Assembly (NCBI GenBank): GCA_002049455.2
Contig: KV918858.1
Coordinates: forward strand, 124,001 to 188,000
Origin: Porphyra umbilicalis
Taxonomy: Eukaryota; Rhodophyta; Bangiophyceae; Bangiales; Bangiaceae
Length of the DNA stretch: 64,000 nt
Direction: 5' to 3'
Part shown: piece by piece, positions 21,704 to 30,700 of the stretch
Position numbering within the stretch: the first letter of the stretch is position 1
How the letters are laid out: every line of letters begins with the position of its first letter
Translations under genes and position numbers: made by a program
Notes under the pieces: generated by a model
Told to the model about the DNA's origin: nothing
Databases searched by the model: none
What the model saw: the letters and a program-made list of their open reading frames with translations, nothing else

Positions 21704-22331
21704 TGGTGCGTGTCCCAAAAATGAGACATGCGCGTTTTCTGAAGGACTGACACATCACTGCACGGGCGCAGGCGGCGAGGGGTACGAGAAAATTCTCGAC
21801 TGGCCTCCATGGAAAGAGCCTCTCCCGACGCGTGCTTGGCTGACAACTCCTTAATACCCGCCTGTGGGCCCAGTTCTGTGGACCTCTCAGATAGCCCCGA
21901 TCTTGGAGCCAGTCTTTTTCAGGTTCTTGGGGTTAAAGGTTTGCAACGCCAAAGCTCATGTGCTAACTGGAGCTTCGATGAGGGGTGTCCCGAATCGTGT
22001 TTTCCTCACAGGGGGCTACATGGGGGTCTTTTTCACGTTTTTATTGGTAAGGTGGTGCCCTTTTCTTCGTGCACAAATTGTCAGCACATGCCTGCTCTAG
22101 TATCTGTGCATTTGATTGGGCCGCGTGATTGTCACCAGTCGAAGTTACAAGGAATGACACTTTCCCCCATGACACGTCAGGATGTGCCGCCTCTGCTAAC
22201 ACTGTCAGGGGCTGTTCTGGAAGCACAGTGGGACCGACTGAGTCACATTACATTATCGGACCGTTGCAGAAGGCCAGTTGGCCGAGAAAAAAAGAAAAAA
22301 CCGCGATGTCTCATTTTTGGGACACGCACCA
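21704..22331 (+). mobile_element. 628-bp terminal-inverted-repeat element, copy 2 (inverted relative to copy 1)
   Basis: It has the same ends as 6138-6765 (TGGTGCGTGTCCCAAAAA and its complement), TA on both sides (21702-21703 and 22332-22333) and exactly the same length. A plus-strand frame from ATG 21809 to 22342 encodes 177 residues and is the counterpart of the minus-strand frame of copy 1, also starting 105 bases inside the end. The two predicted proteins differ at a modest number of scattered positions. No known domain is seen. Confidence 0.8.
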
Positions 22332-22365
22332 TAATCAAATAAAAATCACCTGCCACCTGACCGGG

Positions 22366-22557
22366 CTGTTCCTGGAGATGCTACTGGGGGTGTTACCGGG
22401 CTGTTACTGGGGGTGTTACTGGGGGTGTTACTCGGGGTGTTACTCGGGGTGTTACCGAGCTGTTACTGGGGATGTTACGAGGCTGTAACTGGGGGTGTTA
22501 CTCGGGGTGTTACTCGGGGTGTTACTCGGGGTGTTACTCGGGGTGTTACTCGGGGTC
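22366..22557. repeat. 12-bp tandem repeat GGGGTGTTACTC
   Basis: The stretch 22490-22557 contains about six perfect 12-bp units, and 22380-22490 holds looser variants (GTTACCGGGCTGTTACTGG). It reads as repeated Leu-Gly-Val peptides in one frame, which I regard as an artefact. The same family occurs at 5.7-7.4 kb. The following 22558-22800 holds nothing recognised. Confidence 0.8.
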
Positions 22558-22800
22558 TGTCCACCACGTACGCCCGCTCGACGCCAATGCTTTGGCCGAG
22601 AAAAGGCAAATGCACCCAGAGGCAGAGCAACAGTCAGACAGCAACAAATGCAGGGAATGCACGTCAGGACAAGTGGACAGCCAAAGCACTTCGTATCTAC
22701 ACCTGGTTGTCGCGCTGGACGTCAAGAGCTGACTACTATCCGCACCCCTCCACTCTAAGGCCCCGTGCACCACTACACTGGCGTCGACCACTCCCCGCCC

Positions 22801-24153
22801 TCAGGGGAGGGATGGCGACACGGGCGGCGCATCCTCTGGCGCCAACACTCCCCCCCCCTTCCCACCCAGCACCCGCTCGGCAAACGCCAACACAACATCA
22901 TTGACCGCCGCCGGCGCCTCGTCGTGCGCGCAGTGTCCAACGCCCTCGAGGACTACTAATCCTCCCCCCGCCCGCACCGTATCGTACTCGGCCAGCGGCG
23001 AGCACAGGCGGTACGGTTCAAAGTTGTCTTGCTCCCCCCACACAAGCCGCGTCGGCACACTTAACTGTGGCAGCAGGTCCTCGGCCAGCGGCCCCGTGTC
23101 GTAACTCGTAAAGGCCAAAAACACAGCAAGGGCGCCCGGCGACGCGGCCGGATCCAACAAAATCCGAATGAGCTCCTCGTCAATCGCCGGACCAACCGCG
23201 TACGCCTTGGAGAGCACCCGTCGGAGGGCGGTCGGCTCTGCCAACGACGCGAGGAAGGAGGCGCCGACGGGCCCGACGGCGAGCGCGCGCATGGCGAGCG
23301 GCGCAAAAATGTCGGCCAGAACTCCTCGCTTGCGCACGTGGAGCATGCGCAACGAGGGGCTGATTGCAACGAGGCCGGTGGCCGCCGCCGGGTCGTCGAC
23401 CATGGCCTGAAGCAGCGCAATGCAGCCGATCGAGTTGCCGACGGCGAGCACCGGGGCGGGTGACGGGCCGTCGGCCTCGTCCCCGCAGGTGCCATTGGCG
23501 GCCGGTCGCGGGATGGGCGTCACGTCAGCCCCCGCCGGCGCGACCACGTCTGCGAGGAAGCCCCGCAGCTGCGCCGACCAGTACGGGAAGGAGTAGGCGA
23601 CGGCCTCGCCGGCGCCATCGAGCGTGCCCGGCGGCGGCTTGTCCGACAGCCCAAAGCCGAGCAAATCTACCGCGTACACGCGGTAGCCGGCGGCCGCGAA
23701 CGCCGGCACGTTGCGCCGCCACTGCCGGCAGTTGGCGCCAAAGCCGTGCACGCAGACAATGGCCGGCTTGGCCGATGCGCCGGGGCCGTCGACGCCCGCG
23801 GCGAGGTACTCGATGCGCCAGCCGCGAAAGTCGTACACGCGGGCGGGGTCGGCCGCGACCGACGGGAGCGAAGCGAGGTCGTCGGCGGTCGGCACCGCGT
23901 CCGCAACGCGCGTCGGCTTGAGGGCGGGCGGCGACGCGCCCATATGTGGGGGGGGGCATTGGGGGGGAGGGGAGGTTCGCCGGGCAGGACTCAAGGCACA
24001 ACGAGTCGAAGCTAGGCGTCGGCCGTGGATCTTAGACGCGGCGGTCCCAATGGCGGCGCGGGGCAGGCAGTGTGGCAGCGGGGCTCGGCAGCAACGACCA
24101 CCGGGTGCTACTGCCGGCCATGACGCCAGTGGAGGCGCGGCCAGGAACGCCAT
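22801..24153 (-). CDS. Plastid alpha/beta-fold hydrolase (pheophytinase/chlorophyll dephytylase-like group)
   Basis: ATG 24153 starts MAFLAAPPLASWPAVAPGGR, an Ala/Arg/Ser-rich leader of about 75 residues typical of plastid transit peptides; 450 residues in all. The hydrolase core follows: FRGWRIEYLA, oxyanion-hole motif HGFGANCRQW (H136), nucleophile elbow GNSIG (S241), acid D376 in WGEQDNFEP, and H407 in GVGHCAHDE. The order and spacing fit the plant and cyanobacterial chloroplast hydrolases that include pheophytinase and CLD1. The exact substrate cannot be told from sequence. A cap region lies at about 265-360. The open frame extends upstream to 24507, but without transit-like sequence. It is divergent from the PP2C gene. 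Confidence 0.8.
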   Translation of the reverse strand: MAFLAAPPLASWPAVAPGGRCCRAPLPHCLPRAAIGTAASKIHGRRLASTRCALSPARRTSPPPQCPPPHMGASPPALKPTRVADAVPTADDLASLPSVAADPARVYDFRGWRIEYLAAGVDGPGASAKPAIVCVHGFGANCRQWRRNVPAFAAAGYRVYAVDLLGFGLSDKPPPGTLDGAGEAVAYSFPYWSAQLRGFLADVVAPAGADVTPIPRPAANGTCGDEADGPSPAPVLAVGNSIGCIALLQAMVDDPAAATGLVAISPSLRMLHVRKRGVLADIFAPLAMRALAVGPVGASFLASLAEPTALRRVLSKAYAVGPAIDEELIRILLDPAASPGALAVFLAFTSYDTGPLAEDLLPQLSVPTRLVWGEQDNFEPYRLCSPLAEYDTVRAGGGLVVLEGVGHCAHDEAPAAVNDVVLAFAERVLGGKGGGVLAPEDAPPVSPSLP

Positions 24154-24664
24154 GGCAGCGGCAACAGATGTAGAGGGTCGGGGAGGACGAAGAGGGCGGG
24201 GAGGAGAAGAGATATGGGAATGACCGCAGGTGCACGGCGTTGTCAGTGGTGGTGGTGATGCTCCTTCCACCACCACACAGACCACGAGGTCTGCGTCAAG
24301 AATTCTACATTTCAGACGTGTGGCTTGACACCAGCGGGTGTGCATCGATCTCAGCGATGGAGAGGTTGCGCAATTGCGCCGACCGCTCTGGCGATGCATC
24401 TGGCGTGTCGCGCTTGCCCAGATCCGCCTTCGGCCGCTTCTCCCTGCCAGGCGCGTGACTGGTGTTGGGCCACCAAAAATCTGAGCGGGATTTAACACAC
24501 GAGCCAAGCGCCTCCTCCCTCAGTGACCATTCCAGTGACGTTTTTTTCTTGGCGGCCCGCTCCGCCCCCCGTCGTCCCGGCTGTCTTATTCTTTGAGAGC
24601 CTGACCCGCTGGACTGGTAGCCATTCCGCCTCCCTTGTCACTTGGTTTCTCCACCCCTTACACT
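24154..24664. promoter_or_regulatory. Shared divergent promoter region
   Basis: These 511 bases lie between the start codons of two oppositely directed plastid-protein genes and must hold both promoters. I see no clear TATA box; short G/T-rich words (GGTGGTGGTGATG) occur near 24250. Co-regulation is possible but not shown. Confidence 0.4.
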
Positions 24665-25717
24665 ATGGCATTTGTCTCGGTGGCCGTGCCGCGAACGGGG
24701 GCGGCGCCAAACGTCCGCGCCGTCGGCCTCCGCACCTGCGGCCTGACCTCCCCCGCGGGACGCCCGGCCCGCACCGGCAGCGGCATCCCCTTGCCTCTTC
24801 TCGTCCCTACCACCGGCCCGGCGGCCGTGTCGGGTCGCTTTGCGCTACGAATGCTTGGCGGGTTGTCGCTGCCCCCCTTCCCCTTTTTCAAGAACAAGGA
24901 GGACCCCAACCGGGTGCCCCTTTCCCTTGAGTGCGGCTACGTCTTCCTTGCGCACCCCGAGAAGCAGACGGGCGAGGACGCCTTCTTCATCGAAGGCAAC
25001 GCGCTCGGCGTCTTCGACGGCGTCGGCGGGTCGGCCAACCGCGGGGTCGACCCGCGGCTCTTCTCCCAATCCCTCGCCGCCCTCACCGCCGAGCGCGTTG
25101 CGGAGCGCGGCGCGGACAAGGTTGTTGCGTGCCTCATCTCGGCGGTGGAGGCCAACCCCATGGCGGGCGCCTCCACGGCGGTCGTCGTCGGCTTGGACAA
25201 TGTCGGCCGCGTCTTTGGGGTGTCCCTCGGCGACAGCGGTGCGCGTATCATCCGCAATGGCAAGGTCATTTGCCGGTCCAAGGACCAGGCGCACGCCTTC
25301 AACGCACCCTACCAGCTGTCTGACTTGGACGTGTCGGACACTGTTGCGATGGGGAGCAACATTAGCTCCCGTGTCAAAGAAGGGGACGTGCTCGTGCTCG
25401 CGTCGGACGGCCTCTTTGACAATGTGGAGGAGCCGGAGCTCCTCGCGCTCATTGCCGCCGCGGATGGGGATATGGTCGTCGCCGCCGAGACGCTCGGCTC
25501 GACGGCGAGCGACTTGTCCCGGCGGCAAGATATTGACTCTCCCTTTGCGAAGGCCGCCCGGAAGGCGGGCGTGCGGTGGCGGGGGGGGAAGATGGACGAC
25601 GTAACCGTATTGACTGCGCGGGTCGTGCGGGACCCGGAGAATCCGGCGCTCAGTGTGCTCTCCTTGTTGCCAGAGAAGGGGACCGAGCCGGATGAGGATG
25701 CGCTCGTGGAGATGTGA
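24665..25717 (+). CDS. PP2C-family protein phosphatase, probably plastid (PTC7-like)
   Basis: ATG 24665 opens MAFVSVAVPRTGAAPNVRAV, a probable transit peptide of about 65 residues; the product has 350 residues in one exon. The PP2C metal-site motifs appear in order: GEDAFF (E104, D105), GVFDGVGG (D118, G119), GASTAVVVGLD, GVSLGDSGARII (D190), VLASDGLFDN (D248) and MDDVTVL (D311, D312). These residues bind the two Mn/Mg ions used to hydrolyse phospho-Ser/Thr. The short build, the DGVGG motif and GVDPRLFSQSL resemble the PTC7/SpoIIE-like branch found in mitochondria and plastids. Substrates are unknown. It shares a divergent promoter with the hydrolase at 22801-24153. Confidence 0.88.
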   Translation: MAFVSVAVPRTGAAPNVRAVGLRTCGLTSPAGRPARTGSGIPLPLLVPTTGPAAVSGRFALRMLGGLSLPPFPFFKNKEDPNRVPLSLECGYVFLAHPEKQTGEDAFFIEGNALGVFDGVGGSANRGVDPRLFSQSLAALTAERVAERGADKVVACLISAVEANPMAGASTAVVVGLDNVGRVFGVSLGDSGARIIRNGKVICRSKDQAHAFNAPYQLSDLDVSDTVAMGSNISSRVKEGDVLVLASDGLFDNVEEPELLALIAAADGDMVVAAETLGSTASDLSRRQDIDSPFAKAARKAGVRWRGGKMDDVTVLTARVVRDPENPALSVLSLLPEKGTEPDEDALVEM

Positions 25718-26541
25718 AGGGGAGGTGATGTTGTTTGAGGGGTAGAGGGGCATACATAATGGCCGTGCTTGAGAGAGCTCTGAGGAGAAGATGCATGGGG
25801 GTCGTCTGGTTGGCAGCTACCACTCTCTCCCTCACGACGGGGACGAGCCTCTCCTCTCCGTTTGGCCCCACCTTGGGCTTTGGACACTAAGTGCTTTTAC
25901 GCACTTGATCAGGCGTGCCAGACCCAGTGCCTGAATCTGGATCTCACTCGGAACCTCATTGGCAAAAAGGCAGGCCATGCCCACCACACGGATTGGCGTG
26001 CGGACCACCAACTGCACACAGCCTCAGCCTCCGCAGATTCATCTGTTTTGCCACCACACGCCCAATCTGGCTAGACCCGCGAGCCGAGCCATTTTACAGT
26101 AAGTAATGGGGCCCCACTGAGTGCCGGAAGTCAACGGCGGCCATCCCGCTGCCGCTGCCGTGGAAGGAGTGGCGTGCGTGCGCGCCACCTGAACCGCCAC
26201 CCGCGAGGTTTGCCAGCCGCCGCGCCACCGCCGCCGCCGTCATTGGTGTGCTCCCCCGTGGTTGTCCGTGGCGTGCACTCACCCCTGCCGACGACTGCGC
26301 TCGCAGCCGACGCTGGTCTTCGATATCATCCTGCTGGCAGGTGGCTTGAGCTGCTGTTTACTCATTCTTCTTTTTATTGTAGCGGTTTGTCTTTTCGTGG
26401 TACTGCGGGCCCCTTTATCCGGACTCTACCAGCCGTCTGCCTCCCATATCTCCATCTTCCTTACCCCCCCCCCCACCTGCTCCATCCGCTCATTTTCCCA
26501 TTCCCCTCCCCGCTCCCCTCCCGCACCGTGTCCGCGTCGCC
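25718..26541. other. Intergenic region
   Basis: It holds the 3' end of the phosphatase gene and the promoter of the next gene. The part 26340-26540 is pyrimidine-rich (long C/T stretches just before the ATG), as in several leaders in this window. No gene or RNA is recognised. Confidence 0.45.
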
Positions 26542-27270
26542 ATGAACTCCCGATCCCCCCCGTTGGAGCTGCTCGCCACGGCCTTTGCGCCGCCACATGG
26601 GGCGGTGCTTGGCGCCCGCAGGTTAGGCGCCCCCGCGGTCGGCGGCCGGCGGGCACCCGCCCCGACCCCCCGGTCGGCTTGCCCGCCAGGATGCTCAGCG
26701 GTGCTGCGGCGGTCGCCGCCGTCGGCCACGGCCAGTGGCGGCGCGGCCGCGGAAGCCGAGTCGCTTGCTGCCGCCACGGTCGCTGCCGCCGCTGAGGCTG
26801 TCACCACCTCCTCTCCGTCGTCGGGGCTGCTTCAAGAGCCCGGCGTGGCCGTCCCCGGCGCCATTGGCACGGATGAGGAGGAGGATGCGGACGAGGAGAG
26901 TGGGCTCCATGGCTCGTGGTACATGTACGAACAGCCCGGCAACGCGTGCGTCGTGTGCGACGGCCAGGGCGCCGTCAAGTGCCTCCACTGCTTTGGCAAC
27001 GGGTACCTGCTACTTGGCCCGGACGCGGAGCGGGACCGCCAAGAGTGCCGCGTGTGCGACGGCACCAAGACGGACTTGTGCCGCCGGTGTCTCGGCTCGG
27101 GCGTGCGGCCGTCGACGCGTTGGAACGAGGCGGGGGAGGTGGTGCCCAACCTGACCAACGAGCAGGTGTGCGCGCTGGCGGCTGAGGAGGGGGCGGCGTA
27201 TTTGGCGTCGGGCGGGTCAGTCGAGTTGGAGGCGGAGGTGGTCAAGGCGAACGCAGAGTATGGGGCCTAG
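26542..27270 (+). CDS. Plastid DnaJ-type zinc-finger protein (BSD2/PSA2-like)
   Basis: The 242-residue product starts MNSRSPPLELLATAFAPPHG, with a long Ala/Pro/Arg-rich leader likely to be a transit peptide. The core is a DnaJ cysteine-rich zinc finger without a J domain: C136-C139 (CVVCDGQG), C147-C150 (CLHCFGNG), C169-C172 (CRVCDGTK) and C180-C183 (CRRCLGSG), so four CxxC pairs bind two zinc ions. Related plastid proteins (BSD2, PSA2, LQY1) act as chaperones or thiol-disulfide helpers in Rubisco or photosystem assembly. The third motif lacks the usual final glycines, a mild departure. Which photosynthetic complex it serves cannot be told. Confidence 0.8.
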   Translation: MNSRSPPLELLATAFAPPHGAVLGARRLGAPAVGGRRAPAPTPRSACPPGCSAVLRRSPPSATASGGAAAEAESLAAATVAAAAEAVTTSSPSSGLLQEPGVAVPGAIGTDEEEDADEESGLHGSWYMYEQPGNACVVCDGQGAVKCLHCFGNGYLLLGPDAERDRQECRVCDGTKTDLCRRCLGSGVRPSTRWNEAGEVVPNLTNEQVCALAAEEGAAYLASGGSVELEAEVVKANAEYGA

Positions 27271-27713
27271 CATGCGTGCGTTGCGCGCGAGCGGATGGCG
27301 GCGGTGTGGGAGCATCTCTTTTTTTTTTGTCTCGATGTCCTGTCATGCCACGGGGGCCGATGCCATTTTTATTCCTTTTGACCCGTGCCCTTCCTTTCTT
27401 TCATCGACAGCGGCAGTGTGTCCCGACCGGCCAACACTGGCGCTTGCGTCTCTGCTCTTGCTCCTGTCGATGGTGACCGCCCTGCAAACCCTTGTTGCTG
27501 GTAAAGCGCACGTCCCATCACCTTGACAGCTGCCACAGCTGGCGTCTGCTACGACAGGGCATCACCTCGCTCACCAACTGCTTCTCAGCGGTCGAAGACC
27601 ACCGAGTTGTCCTACGACGCCACAGCTGCAACACGCTCCTGCGCCACGCTCGACAAGAATAACAACCAAGAATGTTTATGTCCCCCGCAAACCAATCAAG
27701 CTATATACACATG
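27271..27713. other. Spacer between convergent genes
   Basis: This holds the 3' flanks of the zinc-finger gene (+) and the large membrane-protein gene (-). It includes a T-rich run at about 27317-27330 and no recognisable gene. Confidence 0.5.
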
Positions 27714-30700
27714 TCATTGAGGGAAGCCCGGAGGAGTCGGCGGCGCCGGCATGGGTGGCGGCGTCGGTGGCGGCGACGCCGTCAACGACCCGCCGCCGCC
27801 GCCGCCGTCGACCGGCGGCGGCGGCGGCGGTGTCGCCGCACCGAGCGCGAGCGGCGGCGGCATCGACGCCGCGGCGACGCCCTCTACCCGCGGGGGCGTC
27901 TCCCACGCGGAGCTCGGGGAGCGCAACGACGTGGCGCCCGGTGGTGTCCCCGCAGGGGACGCGCCCAGCGGCGTCCCGGACGGGGTGATAACCTGCGACG
28001 TCCCCGTAAAGGCCGACAGCGGGGGCGCGACGGGCACTTCGGCGGGCGGCGGGGGCGTCACCGCCACTGCGGGCGCCGGCGGGACCCCCACTAATGGCAC
28101 GGGCGGGGCCACTGGCGACACGGCCCCGTTGCCCGCGTCCCTGCCCGCAAACGCCTCCATCGCCGACGTGTCAGACGCCGCGTCGCTCGGCGCAATGACC
28201 GGCACGCCAAACGCGTCGACGCCGTTCGGGGCCGCCACCCCGTGCGACACGTCCGCGCTGGTCGGCACGCCAAACTCATTGCCGACGGGGATGGCCACCG
28301 CCGCCGCCCCGCCGCCGGCGCCGCGGGCGAGCGTCGACGTGCCGCTCTCGCTGCTGCCGCCGCCAAAAATGGTCGGGTCGTCGGCCACCACGCCAGGGAC
28401 AGACGCCGCGGGCACCCCCGCCACGCCCAGCTCGGCCACCCCCCCGTCCATGCCGAGGGCGGCCGCCGACGGGCGCGCGCGGGACTGCGTGTCGAGGTCG
28501 AGCCGGATATCCGTGCGCCCGTAAAAGTCGCGCTCGACCCAGTTAGCGACGGCGACCGCGCCTTGCTCCGACGCCCCGTCCCCGTATGACGTCACCGCCA
28601 CGTATGTGCACGCCGAGGCGACGAGGAGGAGGAAGACGATGCCACACAGGAGGCCAATCACCAAGAGGGCGTTGAGGACGACGCCTTGGAGCTCGTCGCC
28701 AAAGACGGGGAGGACGGTGTTGCAGTCGGCGCGGCGAGCACCAAACAGGCCGAGGCGGTCCGACGAGGCAACAACCGACACGTCGCCGACGGTGGCGGCG
28801 CTCGACAGGCTCCGAAAGTTGCGCCCATACAGTTCCGCGCCGGGGCCCTGGACGCCGTCGTTGAGCTGCTTGACGGGCGCCAGGGAGTAGGCCTCGAGGG
28901 TAGAACAGCCGTCCGCGCGCGCCATCAGCTGCTGGTCCATTGGCAGCGTCACGCTGTAGCAAAAGGAGGAGGCGCGGGTGAGCGGCCGCGCCGTCGAGCC
29001 GGCCCGGTGCGGCTGCGCCGTGCCGAGTGCCACCCGCGGGGCCGCCCGCAGCCGGTTGCCGGCGCTCAGTTCGTCAATGTCGACGGAGACGAGCTTGGAC
29101 GACTCGGAGCGCGAGTCCTCCCCAGGTCGAATGCCCGATAGGTACACATAGTCAAACGTCTCGGCGATGGAGATGACCTTGCGCTCCGCCCCGCGCCCGT
29201 ACACAGCGGGGCACCAGCCAAAGGCTGCACCGAGGTCACCCTTGAGGTACAACCCCTGCTCCGCGTTGCACATGACCGCGACGGTCAGAGAGGCGGCGAC
29301 GGCCGACGAGCCGGCCGACGACCCGAGCGTCTCGACCAAGTCCGACGACAGCTGCGTGTCCGCCACCGACCCCATCCGCAGGGTTTGGGTGAAGCCGCAT
29401 GACTTGTCCTTGGTCGTCACCGCGGTTACCTGCTGCCGGCGCAGCTCCATGAGGTCGAGCAGCAGCGTGTTGGCGTCCCCGAGACGCGGCAGCAGCCGCG
29501 AGCGCGTCGACCCGCCGGCACTCCGGCGGAGCGACAGTTCCACGAGGCGGTCGTAAAACTCGGTAACGACACCGCCGAGCTCCGCCGCCGACCGGCCGGT
29601 GGGCGACGCGCCATTGGAAAGGCGGGTGGAGAAAGCCTCAAGCGACTCCGAGTCGGGTGTCCGCTCAATGGCGTTGGTGGCAATCGCGACCAGGCGGTAC
29701 AGGGTGTTCTCGTCAGGCAGATGCTTCAGGTCCATCGCCGCAAAGGTCGCAGCGGCGGTCACCAGGTTCCGCGCAAACGCTGTTGTCGGGATGCTCAGCG
29801 CCGAGATCTGCACGACCCGGTCGACCATCTCCTGGACGGCCGACGACACCGCTTGCTCGTGCTCCTCGTCGGCGCCAGCCGCCATCGCAATGACCTCGCC
29901 CGATGACTCCTCGGCCGTGAGCGACTCGGTGAGGTACATGGCGTCGAGCAGGTAGGAACCGTCGTCGCCCGCCAGGTGCCGCGCCTGCAGGGTGCGGCTG
30001 TGGGCGGCCAGGGAGCGGGAGTGGTTGGCGTCCTCGCGGATGACCAGCGGCTGCGGCTGCTCCGCAAAGTCGAGCACCGACAGGCCCGACGCGGCAACCA
30101 GCCGCACCTGCACGCGGTACTCGCCCGGCCGCAGGACCCGGAAAGAGGCTTGCGGCGAGCCCGTACACCCGTCGACGCACACCTCCTTCCCGTCCGCGTC
30201 GATGAGGTAGAAAAAGAAGAGCACGTCGGCGGTGGCAAACGACGAGATGGCCGACACATGCCACTGCTTCTCCGTGGTGCCGACAAACTTGTCCAATGGC
30301 ACCAAGTACAGATGCGCCGCCTCCTCAACGACGAAGTCGAACAGCACCCGGTTGGGCTCCGTCGCGACCGCTGCCTCGCCCGACTCGGTCGAACTGCCAA
30401 AGAACTCGACCTGCAGCTGGTACGACGTGCGCGGCATCAGCGCGCCCGCCTGGAAGCCGAGCAAAGGACGCCGCACAAACGCATTGTCCTGCCCGGGGCT
30501 CCAATACCCCGGCCGCGACAGCAGCGAGCCCGGCATGCGCAACAGGTCCGCGTGGGGGGGCAACAGCGAAAACTCCCACGTCACGCCATCATCAGCTTGT
30601 GGCGACAAGATCAACTCGTCATGCGCCTTGATGGCAGTGGCGTCCACCGCATCCCCACGCGCGTTGCGGAACGCGACCGACGTGAAGGATGACACGGCCA

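Noticed and set aside
22366-22557. Leu-Gly-Val repeat peptide that looks like a membrane segment
   Set aside because: It is the translation of a 12-bp satellite and has no conserved flanking protein.
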